From Clostridia bacterium (GTDB lineage Bacteria; Bacillota; Clostridia; TANB77; CAG-465): a stretch of DNA of 64,000 nt. Of this stretch, positions 28,098 to 36,705 are shown piece after piece. The number at the start of each line of letters is the position of its first letter. The stretch's first letter is position 1. The notes under the pieces were generated by a model. It was not told where the DNA came from. It saw only the letters and a program-made list of their open reading frames with translations, and made no database searches. Both the position numbers and the translations under genes were made by a program. The DNA lies in NCBI GenBank assembly GCA_028692955.1, contig JAQUWH010000008.1:1-64000 (forward strand). Reading direction: 5' to 3'.

Positions 28098-28223
28098 ATG
28101 GGTATGATGGCAAATCAAAAAGCAATAGAAATAATTTGCAAAATAAAGGAACAAATAAAAGAGAAGAAAAGTATAAAAAAGCAAGAACAATGTACGTGTA
28201 AAGAAATTCCAAAGCAAGATAAA
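28098..28223 (+). CDS. Small basic ORF (41 residues) with a CxC motif
   Basis: ATG 28098 is preceded by AGAGGTGAT at good spacing. The peptide is Lys-rich and helical in the middle (IICKIKEQIKEKKSIKKQEQ) and ends with CTCKRNSKAR. It has no hydrophobic segment. No family is recognised; the ribosome site and position after the recJ operon are the only support. Confidence 0.45.
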
Positions 28224-28544
28224 AATTAATAGATCAAGATAAGATGTAAATAAACCAATATGTTTACATTTTTTGTTCTTCTTTTTAAATATGGTAGCAT
28301 TCTAGTCAACTTTTGTATATATTGTATAACAGAGAATTTATATACATAAAATAAAAAGAAATAATAATAAAAAATAAAAACAAAATTTGTTATGTTCTCT
28401 TTGTAGATGAATGGATTATAATGTTTAATCAAAATTATCAATCCCAATTTCATATATACATAGTAATTAACCATATTTTCTTGAAAAATATGGTTTTTTG
28501 TTATATAATATCATATATATTTACTAGATAAAGTGGGTGAGAGA
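28224..28544. other. Gene-free interval with two terminator-type hairpins before rel
   Basis: I see no convincing coding region here. An intrinsic terminator (ATGTAAA 28245-28251 with TTTACAT 28264-28270, then T run) closes the recJ group. A second one (11-bp stem 28469-28479 with 28485-28495, then T run to 28499) lies 200 bases later with no gene between them. TATAAT near 28504 is the probable -10 for rel. The stretch between the hairpins could hold a small RNA. Confidence 0.6.
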
Positions 28545-30698
28545 ATGAATGATACGGCAAATATAATTAGTAAAGTGTTAAATGAAGAAAAGATAAAATA
28601 TGATGTGACTGTACTAGAAAAAGTAGCAAATTATTGTAATGAAAAATATGCTGATAAAAGAAAGGGTAGCGTTTCTTTACTTGACCATGTTATTGGTGTT
28701 GCTACACAAGTAGCAACTTTACGAATCGATGATGTGTCTGTGTATGCCTCATTGTTGCACGAAGTTGTAAAGTTTGATGATTATGATAGTAAAAAGATGA
28801 GGATACTTTTTTGTGATGAAATAGCAGATATGATAGAAACAGTGGATAAACTATCTTGCTTAAATTTTAAAACGAAAGAAAAAGTAGATAGTGAAGTACT
28901 TCGTAATATGTTTCTTGCCATTGCAAAAGATTTGAGGACTGTTATTATTAAGCTATCGGATAGATTATACAATATGAGAAATATTTCAAATATCGATAAT
29001 GAAAATGTAGTGAATAATATGGCCGGCGAATGTTTACAAATTTATGCACCGATTGCTCATAGATTAGGTATGTCAAAAGTAAAATCTGAACTTGAAGATA
29101 TTTCCTTTAGAATATTAATGCCTGCTGAATATGCAGTCATAAAAAAGCAAATTGATGCTAAAAAAGCACAAAGAGAACAGTATATAGAAGAAAGAATAGC
29201 TGAAGTACAAAATGATTTAAAAGAGCAAAGTATAGAAGCGACAGTATATGGTAGACCAAAACATTTCTACAGTATATACAAAAAGATGAAAGAAAAAAAT
29301 TGTAATGTTGATGATTTATTTGATCTTCTTGCAATTAGAGTCATTGTTAATTCTATCAAGGATTGTTATAATGTTCTTGGAATAGTACATGATAGATATA
29401 AACCAATGCCAGGTAGATTTAAAGATTATATAGCTGTTCCAAAAACAAATATGTATCAATCTTTACATACTACGGTTTTTGGTGAAGATGCAAAACCTTT
29501 TGAGGTACAAATAAGAACATGGGATATGCACAATATAGCAGAGCGTGGTATTGCTGCTCATTTTTCGTATAAAGAAAAAACCAAGAGAATATCTGAAGCG
29601 GATAAAAAGATAATATGGTTAAGACAAACTTTAGAAATACAAAAAGAATTATCTGACAATACAAAAAATCTGGACAAAATAAAAGGTGAAATTTTTGGCG
29701 AAGAAGTATTTATATTTACTCCAAAAGGAGATATTAAAGCATTACCAAAAGGATCAACTCCTATTGATTTTGCTTATTCTATTCATCAAAAGATAGCTGA
29801 AAAAATGGTCGGTGCCAAAGTAAATGGAAGAATGGTTCCTATGAATACCAAACTGGAAAATACTGATATTGTTGAAATTATAACTTTATCAAGTTCTAAA
29901 GGTCCTAATTCTGATTGGCTAAAATATGTTAGAACTTCTAGTGCTAAAAATAAAATAACATCTTTTTTAAAGAAACAAGGAAAAGAAATTAACGTAGCAA
30001 AAGGAAAAGAACTGTTTGAAAAAGAATTAAGAAAAAAAAGACTTCCGAAAGATATCATGAGTAAAGAAGAGTTTGTAAAAGGAATGCTTCAAAAAAGTAA
30101 TTTCAATACTTTAGAAGAAGCTTATGAAAATATTGGATTTGGTAGTATTTCTCCACTTAAAGTCGTGAATCGATTAGAGGAAACATACAATGTAAGCTTG
30201 TCCCCACAAAAGGAGTTGAAATTTAATACAACATTACCTAAAATACGAAAAAATGAATCTGATATGGTAATTGTTAAAAATATTCCTAATTGCAAAGTGA
30301 AATATGCAAAATGTTGTTTACCAATACCAGGAGATGAAATTGTAGGATATATTACTTTTTCAAATGGTGTATCCATTCATCGAAAAGATTGCAAAAATTT
30401 AACCAATTTAGATACTTCTTCTCGTGTTATTGATGTATCATGGAAACCAAAATCTCAAATTAATTTTACGGCAAAAATAAGAATAAAAGCAAATAACAGA
30501 GATGGTTTGATTTCTGATTTGCTAAAATATACCAAAGAACTAAAAGTAAATATTGCTGAAATGAATACAAAGTTAACGGATGATAGAGAAGTAATTGTTG
30601 AACTTATTACGTATGTTTCTGATACAGAGACATTACAAAAGATTATAAAAGCATTAAGAAAAGTAGATAGTGTATTTGAAGTAAAAAGAATACATTAA
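28545..30698 (+). CDS. rel: RelA/SpoT-family (p)ppGpp synthetase/hydrolase with an altered HD motif
   Basis: This long Rel protein makes and possibly degrades the alarmone (p)ppGpp. Domains in order: HD hydrolase (~30-200), synthetase (~220-370, with RPKHFYSIYKKM, LLAIRVIV and FKDYIAVPKTNMYQSLHT), TGS (~390-450), a zinc-finger-like region (YAKCCLPIPGDEIVGYI...HRKDCKNL) and ACT (~640-717). In the HD domain the expected LLHDVVEDT reads LLHEVVKFD, so the metal-binding Asp is Glu and the Glu-Asp pair is changed, while KLSDRLYNMRN is kept. Hydrolase activity is therefore doubtful. ATG 28545 follows GGTGA; a GTG at 28533 overlaps it. Confidence 0.92.
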   Translation: MNDTANIISKVLNEEKIKYDVTVLEKVANYCNEKYADKRKGSVSLLDHVIGVATQVATLRIDDVSVYASLLHEVVKFDDYDSKKMRILFCDEIADMIETVDKLSCLNFKTKEKVDSEVLRNMFLAIAKDLRTVIIKLSDRLYNMRNISNIDNENVVNNMAGECLQIYAPIAHRLGMSKVKSELEDISFRILMPAEYAVIKKQIDAKKAQREQYIEERIAEVQNDLKEQSIEATVYGRPKHFYSIYKKMKEKNCNVDDLFDLLAIRVIVNSIKDCYNVLGIVHDRYKPMPGRFKDYIAVPKTNMYQSLHTTVFGEDAKPFEVQIRTWDMHNIAERGIAAHFSYKEKTKRISEADKKIIWLRQTLEIQKELSDNTKNLDKIKGEIFGEEVFIFTPKGDIKALPKGSTPIDFAYSIHQKIAEKMVGAKVNGRMVPMNTKLENTDIVEIITLSSSKGPNSDWLKYVRTSSAKNKITSFLKKQGKEINVAKGKELFEKELRKKRLPKDIMSKEEFVKGMLQKSNFNTLEEAYENIGFGSISPLKVVNRLEETYNVSLSPQKELKFNTTLPKIRKNESDMVIVKNIPNCKVKYAKCCLPIPGDEIVGYITFSNGVSIHRKDCKNLTNLDTSSRVIDVSWKPKSQINFTAKIRIKANNRDGLISDLLKYTKELKVNIAEMNTKLTDDREVIVELITYVSDTETLQKIIKALRKVDSVFEVKRIH

Positions 30699-30713
30699 TA
30701 ATAAAAGAGGAAA

Positions 30714-31379
30714 ATGATGACAAAGATTGAAAAAATAGAAATAGATGTTGCAATGCAAGGACATATTACTAATTGCTATTTAGTATACAATGAAAATAAA
30801 GAGGCAATTTTAATTGACCCAGCAGATAATGCTACTAAGATAATCAATAGAATAGTTGAATGTGATGCTAAAGTAAAATACATCGTAATAACGCATGCAC
30901 ATGGAGATCATATAGGAGCACTAATAGAAGTACAGAAGTATACAAAAGCTACTATTCTTGTTCATGAAAATGATACTGATATGTTACTTGGTAAAGAAGA
31001 AAACTATTGTGAAATGTTATTGGTAGAACAACCAGATATTGATGCTACCAATCTCTTATCCGTAAAGGATGGATATACATTTAAATTAGGAACTTTAGAC
31101 TTTGAAGTGATACTTACAAAGGGGCATTCATCTGGTTGTATTTGTTTATATGAAAAAAATTCTAATGTATTATTTACAGGAGATACTCTTTTTTCGGATT
31201 GTTATGGTAGATGCGATTTAAACACTGGGAGTTTTGATGACATGGTAGCATCCTTAAGAAAGCTATTTGATAGATTTACAGATATTATGATCTATCCAGG
31301 GCATGGGAAAAGTGTCAATATTAATACAGCAAAACGATATATTAGAATGTTAATGGCAATGAAAGGTGTAGAGTTATAG
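30714..31379 (+). CDS. MBL-fold hydrolase (glyoxalase II-like)
   Basis: The metallo-beta-lactamase motif is ITHAHGDHIGA. Further metal ligands are in TKGHSSGCICLY, FTGDTLFSDCYGRCDL and YPGHGKSV, the arrangement of small hydroxyacylglutathione-hydrolase-like proteins, here 221 residues without the glyoxalase C-terminal domain. The substrate is unknown. GAGG lies before tandem ATGs at 30714 and 30717. It lies 15 bases after rel; such a gene commonly follows rel in Clostridia. Confidence 0.85.
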   Translation: MMTKIEKIEIDVAMQGHITNCYLVYNENKEAILIDPADNATKIINRIVECDAKVKYIVITHAHGDHIGALIEVQKYTKATILVHENDTDMLLGKEENYCEMLLVEQPDIDATNLLSVKDGYTFKLGTLDFEVILTKGHSSGCICLYEKNSNVLFTGDTLFSDCYGRCDLNTGSFDDMVASLRKLFDRFTDIMIYPGHGKSVNINTAKRYIRMLMAMKGVEL

Positions 31380-31387
31380 GTGTCAAG

Positions 31388-32050
31388 ATGAATCATTTTA
31401 AAGAAATCATTGAAGAAGAATCTAAAAAAGAATATTATACTAAACTTCACGAATTTGTTGAAAATGAGTATAGAACGAAGACTATCTTTCCACCCCATGA
31501 CAATATATTTTTTGCACTGAAGAATACACCTTATGAATATGTTAAGGTAGTAATAATAGGTCAAGATCCCTATCATGGTGAGGGAGAGGCACATGGTATG
31601 TGCTTTTCGGTAAATCCAGGTATTAAGGTGCCGCCATCACTGCAGAATATATACAAGGAATTACAAAGAGATTTGGGTTGTAAAATTCCCAATAATGGTT
31701 ATTTATTAAAATGGGCAAGACAAGGTGTATTGCTTTTAAATGCTGTACTAACGGTAGAAAAAGATAAGCCAGCATCTCATCAAGGCAAAGGTTGGGAGAT
31801 ATTTACGGATAGAATTATAGAGGAAATTAATAACAAAGATACACCAGTTGTATTTCTGTTATGGGGGAATTTTGCTAAACAGAAGGCATCTTTAATCACA
31901 AATCCTAAACATTTGATATTAACTTCATCACACCCAAGTCCATTTGCAGTAAGATATGGATTTGAAGGATGCTCCCATTTTTCAAAGACAAATGATTTCT
32001 TAATAAACATGGGACAAGCACCAATTGATTGGCAAATAGAGGATAGATAA
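31388..32050 (+). CDS. ung: Uracil-DNA glycosylase, family 1
   Basis: Ung removes uracil from DNA. The catalytic water-activating loop GQDPYHGEGEAHGMCFS contains the key Asp. The Leu-intercalation/His motif is HPSPFAVRYGFEGCSHFSKTN, and the uracil-binding LLLNAVLTVEKDKPASH segment is present. The 220-residue length is normal. It starts 8 bases after the hydrolase stop. Confidence 0.95.
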   Translation: MNHFKEIIEEESKKEYYTKLHEFVENEYRTKTIFPPHDNIFFALKNTPYEYVKVVIIGQDPYHGEGEAHGMCFSVNPGIKVPPSLQNIYKELQRDLGCKIPNNGYLLKWARQGVLLLNAVLTVEKDKPASHQGKGWEIFTDRIIEEINNKDTPVVFLLWGNFAKQKASLITNPKHLILTSSHPSPFAVRYGFEGCSHFSKTNDFLINMGQAPIDWQIEDR

Positions 32051-32062
32051 AAGGAGAAGAAA

Positions 32063-32605
32063 ATGCTAAAGAAAACAATAGGACATTTTCATACTATAAC
32101 AAAGCATAAGTTACTAGTATTTAAATTTGCAATAATGGCTGGAATACCTTGGAGAGGATTTATGCATGATTGGTCAAAATACAGTCCAACAGAATTCTTT
32201 GAAAATTCAAGATATTATATTGATTCAAAATCAAGCCCTATTAATAATACAAAAGAAATAGATGGATTTTCTAAGGCTTGGTTAAATCATAGAGGAAAAA
32301 ATAAACACCATATTGAGTATTGGTATGATGAATCATCCAGAATAGCAACTCCCGTAATACCATATAATTATGCAGTAGAAATGCTTTGTGATAGAATTGC
32401 AGCGGGGATTGTATATGAGGGAAAAGAGTGGAAACAAGATCAACCACTAAGGTATTTTTTAGAGAGTATAGATATAAAAATATTAAATGATAAAATATAT
32501 ACCTTTTTTCTTATGATATTAACACAAATAAGAGATGATGGAATAAACAAAACTTTAAAAAGAAAAAATTTAAAAGAGAAATATAGAAGTATAGTAGGAG
32601 AATAA
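32063..32605 (+). CDS. DUF5662-family protein
   Basis: The sequence FKFAIMAGIPWRGFMHDWSKYSPTEF and the later NHRGKNKHHIEYW are characteristic of the DUF5662 family as I know it. The spaced histidines and aspartates (HDWSKYS, KNKHHIEYW) suggest a helical metal-binding HD-like fold, but the function is unknown. The 180 residues are soluble. It is tightly packed between ung (12 bases) and queA (1 base), so it belongs to that operon. Confidence 0.75.
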   Translation: MLKKTIGHFHTITKHKLLVFKFAIMAGIPWRGFMHDWSKYSPTEFFENSRYYIDSKSSPINNTKEIDGFSKAWLNHRGKNKHHIEYWYDESSRIATPVIPYNYAVEMLCDRIAAGIVYEGKEWKQDQPLRYFLESIDIKILNDKIYTFFLMILTQIRDDGINKTLKRKNLKEKYRSIVGE

Positions 32606-32606
32606 A

Positions 32607-33632
32607 ATGAAAACAAGTGATTTTTATTATGATTTACCACATGAGCTAATAGCACAAACACCGCTAAAAGAAAGAGAAAAATCTAGGATGATGGTACTGG
32701 ATAAAAAGACCGGTAATATTTTAGATGAGAAATTTGAAAATATAACAGAGTATATAAATGAGGGTGATACTATTGTGTTAAATGATACAAAGGTACTACC
32801 AGCTAGGTTATTTGGACATAGAGAAGGTAAAGAGGAAGCAATAGAAGTTTTATTATTAAAACAAAGGGATGGAAATGTTTGGCAAACCTTAGTAAAGCCA
32901 GGTAAAAAATTACAAATTGGTACTAAAGTTATATTTGAAGAAAAACTATTATCTGCAATAGTAAGGGATGTTTTGGAAGATGGGCAACGAGTAATAGAAT
33001 TTGAATATACAGGAATATTTAATGAGATACTTGATAAATTAGGAAGTATGCCACTTCCACCTTATATAACGGAGAAATTAGAAGATAAGGATAGGTATCA
33101 AACGGTATATAGCAAACATCTTGGCTCTGCTGCTGCGCCAACAGCTGGATTACATTTTACAAATGATATATTAAAGCAGTTAGAAAATAAAGGAGTAAAT
33201 ATAGTCTATGTTACTTTGCATGTAGGTATTGGTACATTTCGACCAGTTAAAGTAGATGATGTAGAAAAGCATGAAATGCATAGTGAGTATTTTGTGATTG
33301 ATGAAGAAGCTTGTAATGTCATTAATAAAACAAAAAAAGAAGGACATAAAGTTTATTCTGTTGGTACTACTTCTTGTAGAGTATTAGAAAGTGCTACCGA
33401 TGAAGATGGAATCATACATTCTATGGCAAAAGAAACAAATATATTTATATATCCTGGCTATCATTTTAAGATGATAGATGCATTACTTACAAATTTTCAT
33501 CTACCAGAATCAACATTGATTATATTAGTATCTTCACTTGCCGGTAAAGAAAATATTTTAAACGCATATAACAGTGCTGTCCAAAAGAAATATCGTTTCT
33601 TTAGCTTTGGCGATTGTATGTTAATTAAGTAA
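32607..33632 (+). CDS. queA: S-adenosylmethionine:tRNA ribosyltransferase-isomerase QueA
   Basis: QueA transfers and isomerises the ribosyl group of SAM to preQ1-tRNA, giving epoxyqueuosine. The N-terminus DFYYDLPHELIAQTPL, ARLFGHREG, GSAAAPTAGLHFT, THVGIGTFRPV-like LHVGIGTFRPVKVD and YPGYHFKMIDALLTNFHLP are all family signatures. The length of 341 residues is complete. It is the last gene of the rel-MBL-ung-DUF5662-queA run. Confidence 0.95.
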   Translation: MKTSDFYYDLPHELIAQTPLKEREKSRMMVLDKKTGNILDEKFENITEYINEGDTIVLNDTKVLPARLFGHREGKEEAIEVLLLKQRDGNVWQTLVKPGKKLQIGTKVIFEEKLLSAIVRDVLEDGQRVIEFEYTGIFNEILDKLGSMPLPPYITEKLEDKDRYQTVYSKHLGSAAAPTAGLHFTNDILKQLENKGVNIVYVTLHVGIGTFRPVKVDDVEKHEMHSEYFVIDEEACNVINKTKKEGHKVYSVGTTSCRVLESATDEDGIIHSMAKETNIFIYPGYHFKMIDALLTNFHLPESTLIILVSSLAGKENILNAYNSAVQKKYRFFSFGDCMLIK

Positions 33633-33639
33633 TAAAAGA

Positions 33640-33670
33640 GAACGCTTCGTTAAAAACGGAGCGTTCATTT
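33640..33670 (+). terminator. Terminator-type hairpin after queA
   Basis: GAACGCTTCGT (33640-33650) pairs with ACGGAGCGTTC (33656-33666), one T-G pair; the T-rich tail is weak (CATTTGCTTT). Confidence 0.65.
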
Positions 33671-33706
33671 GCTTTAAATATAATAGTACCAATCTTTTTC
33701 CTTCTC

Positions 33707-33976
33707 TTAAAAAATAATTTGCTTTATCACATTAATCACACCATAACAGCTAGAAATAGTAACAGAAAAGTTGTTTAAATTTTTGTCAGCAATGTCAAAA
33801 TTTTCTATGCATGTAACATGTAATTGTTCCTGTAGATGTTTTATACCTTCTGAATTTATTCTTCCGGTATGAACAATGCCATCTAAATCAAGAAATGTGA
33901 TAAAGTATGCACCATTTTCTTCATAAGAATGAATGATTTTACCAATGAATTTTTCTATGGAACTGTTTTTAGTCAC
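33707..33976 (-). CDS. Hypothetical small cytoplasmic protein
   Basis: The 89-residue protein has a beta-rich N-terminal part (FIGKIIHSYEENGAYFITFLDLDGIVHTG) and no membrane segment. No family is recognised. GTG at 33976 is preferred because GGAGGA lies 7 bases upstream; an in-frame TTG at 33991 sits just before that site. A perfect promoter lies upstream, divergent from the next gene. Confidence 0.6.
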   Translation of the reverse strand: MTKNSSIEKFIGKIIHSYEENGAYFITFLDLDGIVHTGRINSEGIKHLQEQLHVTCIENFDIADKNLNNFSVTISSCYGVINVIKQIIF

Positions 33977-34026
33977 AATAATTTCCTCCAATATAATTTA
34001 TTTGGAATTGTAAAAAAACTAAGATG

Positions 34027-34055
34027 ATTATACCATAGTAATTGATTTATGTCAA
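34027..34055 (-). promoter_or_regulatory. Promoter of the hypothetical gene at 33707-33976
   Basis: On the minus strand TTGACA (34055-34050) and TATAAT (34032-34027), spacing 17. It is back to back with the next promoter; the two -35 regions form an inverted repeat TGTCAAT-N14-ATTGACA-like pair. Confidence 0.8.
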
Positions 34056-34071
34056 TCACCTTGCTTAACAA

Positions 34072-34100
34072 TTGACATATTCCTATACTAGTGATATAAT
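34072..34100 (+). promoter_or_regulatory. Promoter of the two-helix membrane protein gene
   Basis: TTGACA (34072-34077) and TATAAT (34095-34100), spacing 17, divergent from the promoter at 34027-34055. Confidence 0.8.
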
Positions 34101-34172
34101 TAAGTTGATTTTATTATTAATATGCTTTAACAATTTAAAGCATAAATTTATTATTTTTAGGAGGTCTATGTA

Positions 34173-34727
34173 ATGCGGGAAAATAAAGTGATGAAAAAAA
34201 TAGGAAAGTGGTGTATTTTTGTTATATGCTTTGTGCTTCTTGTTGTATCAGGGGTCGCATGTGTATATTCTCTATCTTTTTTGAAAATCAACGAAAATAG
34301 TGTCATTGACATTACTTCTCAAATGAATCAAACTGATAAGGCAGAACTATCAGAAAGAATGGGAGAATTTGAAGTTTCAAAAGGCACTAATTTTGTATTT
34401 GCCTATCAAAGCGATTATTTTGAAATTAATGAAGAATATATACAAAACATCGACAAAATTTCAGATGGCACGCCAGACGTCATATATGTATATATGAAAG
34501 AAGAAGGACAGATGTATAAAGTAGTTGATGGTATAGCACAAGAAATGAGTCAGGTAAGTTCAGATTCTGGTATAGTGGAACAGCTTATACTAGATATGTC
34601 AAGGACAGAAAGTAATGGTTTGCTTAGTATTAAGTATGTGTCATCAGCTATGTCTGTTATCGTATTTGTTAGTTTACTAATAATTTTTATTAAAATGCAA
34701 TTCAAACGAAAAGATAGTGATGATTAA
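34173..34727 (+). CDS. Membrane protein with two transmembrane helices
   Basis: An N-terminal helix (WCIFVICFVLLVVSGVACVYSL, residues ~13-35) and a C-terminal helix (MSVIVFVSLLIIFIKM, ~160-175) bracket about 120 outer residues containing YVYMKEEGQMYKVVDG. No family is recognised. GGAGG precedes the ATG. It is monocistronic, with a consensus promoter and a strong terminator. Confidence 0.65.
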   Translation: MRENKVMKKIGKWCIFVICFVLLVVSGVACVYSLSFLKINENSVIDITSQMNQTDKAELSERMGEFEVSKGTNFVFAYQSDYFEINEEYIQNIDKISDGTPDVIYVYMKEEGQMYKVVDGIAQEMSQVSSDSGIVEQLILDMSRTESNGLLSIKYVSSAMSVIVFVSLLIIFIKMQFKRKDSDD

Positions 34728-34752
34728 GAACAAGGAGTATTGTTTTTTACTT

Positions 34753-34796
34753 AAAGTTTGTACAACAAATTTTGTTGTGCAAACTTTTTCTTTTTT
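34753..34796 (+). terminator. Intrinsic terminator before ftsY
   Basis: A long stem (AAAGTTTGTACAACAAA at 34753-34769 against the 34771-34787 arm, one G-T pair) followed by a T-rich tail. Confidence 0.8.
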
Positions 34797-34797
34797 G

Positions 34798-34825
34798 TTG
34801 AAAAAAAACGAAAATATGGTATAAT
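34798..34825 (+). promoter_or_regulatory. Promoter of ftsY
   Basis: TTGAAA (34798-34803) and TATAAT (34820-34825), spacing 16, about 25 bases before the ATG. Confidence 0.65.
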
Positions 34826-34849
34826 TAATATGTATCAAAGGAGGAAGAC

Positions 34850-35746
34850 ATGTTCTTTTCTAAAATAAAAGAAAATCTAAAGAAAACAAAAGAAGCTTTA
34901 GATGTTAAATTAAGTAATGTATTTGCAAATAATAAAGATATAGATAAAGTAATAGATGAAATAGAAGAGACCCTTATACTATCAGATGTCGGTATTAACA
35001 CTAGTACTATGATATGTGGTAACTTAAGAGATGAACTAAAAAAACAAGCTGATAAAAGTGAAAATGCTATTAAGAAATTGCTAAAACAAGAGATGGAGAA
35101 AATACTTTCCGTTTCTTATGAGGAACAAGATAGTGATGGCAAAGAAGTGATTTTAATTGTTGGTGTCAATGGTGTTGGTAAGACAACCTCAATTGGTAAA
35201 ATTGCTAACTTATACAAAAGAAATGGTAAAAAAGTATTACTAGCTGCTGCAGATACTTTTAGAGCAGGAGCGGTTGAACAATTAGACATTTGGGCAAAAA
35301 GAACTGGCTGTGATATCTGTACGGGTAATGATGGACAAGACCCAGCTTCTGTAATTTTTGACGCTGCAAATAAATTTAAAAACAATGACTATGATATTTT
35401 AATATGTGATACTGCTGGGAGACTTCATAACAAATCAAATTTAATGAATGAACTTGAAAAAATAAATAGAATAATAGATAAAAATTTAAATGGAATAAAA
35501 AAAGAAGTATATATAGTGCTTGATGCTACAACTGGGCAAAATGGCACAATTCAAGTTAAGAGTTTTTATGAAAAAACCAATTTGGATGGTATTATCCTTA
35601 CAAAATTAGATTCAACAGCCAAAGGTGGTGTGATTTTTAGTATTGTCAGTGAACTTAATGTACCAATCAGATATATTGGTATTGGTGAGCAAATTGATGA
35701 TATAGAAAAATTTAATCCAAAAGAGTTTGTTGAAGCAATTGTGTAA
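34850..35746 (+). CDS. ftsY: Signal recognition particle receptor FtsY
   Basis: FtsY docks SRP-ribosome complexes at the membrane. The N domain helices (VIDEIEETLILSDVGI) precede the GTPase G domain with G1 GVNGVGKTTSIGK, AADTFRAGAVEQL, G3 ICDTAGRLH and G4 LTKLDSTAKGG. At 298 residues it lacks the acidic A domain, as is usual in Clostridia and Bacilli. GGAGGA precedes the ATG. ffh is not in the window. Confidence 0.95.
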   Translation: MFFSKIKENLKKTKEALDVKLSNVFANNKDIDKVIDEIEETLILSDVGINTSTMICGNLRDELKKQADKSENAIKKLLKQEMEKILSVSYEEQDSDGKEVILIVGVNGVGKTTSIGKIANLYKRNGKKVLLAAADTFRAGAVEQLDIWAKRTGCDICTGNDGQDPASVIFDAANKFKNNDYDILICDTAGRLHNKSNLMNELEKINRIIDKNLNGIKKEVYIVLDATTGQNGTIQVKSFYEKTNLDGIILTKLDSTAKGGVIFSIVSELNVPIRYIGIGEQIDDIEKFNPKEFVEAIV

Positions 35747-35793
35747 ATAGTAAGTAGAGCTGTAGCATATATTTTAATATGAGGAGTGAAGTC

Positions 35794-36705
35794 ATGGAAG
35801 CATATATTGGACTAGAAAATCTACTAGATATTAGTAGAATAAAATACAATGAACCTATGAAGAAACATACCACAGTAAAAGTGGGCGGTCCTTGTGATTG
35901 TCTTGTTATGCCAGAGAATATAGATGAAATTAAAAATATAGTAAGGTTTGCAAAAGAAAGCAAAATACCGTATTATATTATTGGTAGTGGAAGTAATTTA
36001 TTAGTTGCAGATGATCCTGTACATGCGCTTATTATTAAAATAGGAAATAAATTTGGTAAGGTCATTGTAAATGGTGATATTATTACGGCGTATTCTGGTG
36101 CTAGCATGCCATATGTTGCTATGTGTGCCAAGAAAAATAGTTTGACAGGCTTTGAATTTGCTTGTGGCATTCCTGGTACTATCGGTGGTGGAATTAGAAT
36201 GAATGCAGGTGCTTATGGATCTGAAATGTCTAATATTGTCTATGAAGTAACGTATTTAGATAAAGAAGGAAATATTGTAACTTTAAAGAATCATGAGTTA
36301 GAATTTTCATATAGAAATAGCTTTTTTACCAATCAGCCAGATTTAGTAATTTTATCTGCTGTTTTTAAATTAAAACAAGGAAACGAAGAAGACATAGCAA
36401 AGTTAATGGAGGAAAATAAAGAGGCAAGACAAGAAAAGCAGCCTTTAGATTTACCTAACTTTGGAAGTGTTTTTAGAAGACCAGAAGGTTACTTTGTAGG
36501 TAAATTGGTAAGTGATGCTGGTCTTAGAGGTTATACTATCGGTGGTGCACAAGTTTCAAAAAAACATACTGGATTTATCGTAAATGTTGGAGATGCTACT
36601 TGTAAAGATGTCGTTGATTTAATACATTATATACAAAAAATTGTAAAGGAAAAATTCGATGTCAGTTTAACATCTGAAGTCGTATTTATTGGAGGAGAAA
36701 TTTAA
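35794..36705 (+). CDS. murB: UDP-N-acetylenolpyruvoylglucosamine reductase MurB
   Basis: MurB is the FAD enzyme that makes UDP-N-acetylmuramate for peptidoglycan. The FAD-binding pattern YYIIGSGSNLLVADDP and the FACGIPGTIGGGIRMNAGAYG segment are clear, as is SYRNSFF and the C-terminal GLRGYTIGGAQVSKKHTGFIVN, which holds the catalytic Ser/Glu region. It is the type II form. ATG 35794 follows GAGGAGTGA; an earlier ATG at 35779 precedes that site. The stop overlaps the yvcK start (TAATG). Confidence 0.95.
   Translation: MEAYIGLENLLDISRIKYNEPMKKHTTVKVGGPCDCLVMPENIDEIKNIVRFAKESKIPYYIIGSGSNLLVADDPVHALIIKIGNKFGKVIVNGDIITAYSGASMPYVAMCAKKNSLTGFEFACGIPGTIGGGIRMNAGAYGSEMSNIVYEVTYLDKEGNIVTLKNHELEFSYRNSFFTNQPDLVILSAVFKLKQGNEEDIAKLMEENKEARQEKQPLDLPNFGSVFRRPEGYFVGKLVSDAGLRGYTIGGAQVSKKHTGFIVNVGDATCKDVVDLIHYIQKIVKEKFDVSLTSEVVFIGGEI

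Noticed and set aside
28226-28474. Minus-strand frame of 82 codons in the rel upstream region
   Set aside because: Low-complexity Tyr/Phe/Ile composition of AT-rich DNA; both ends lie in terminator hairpins.
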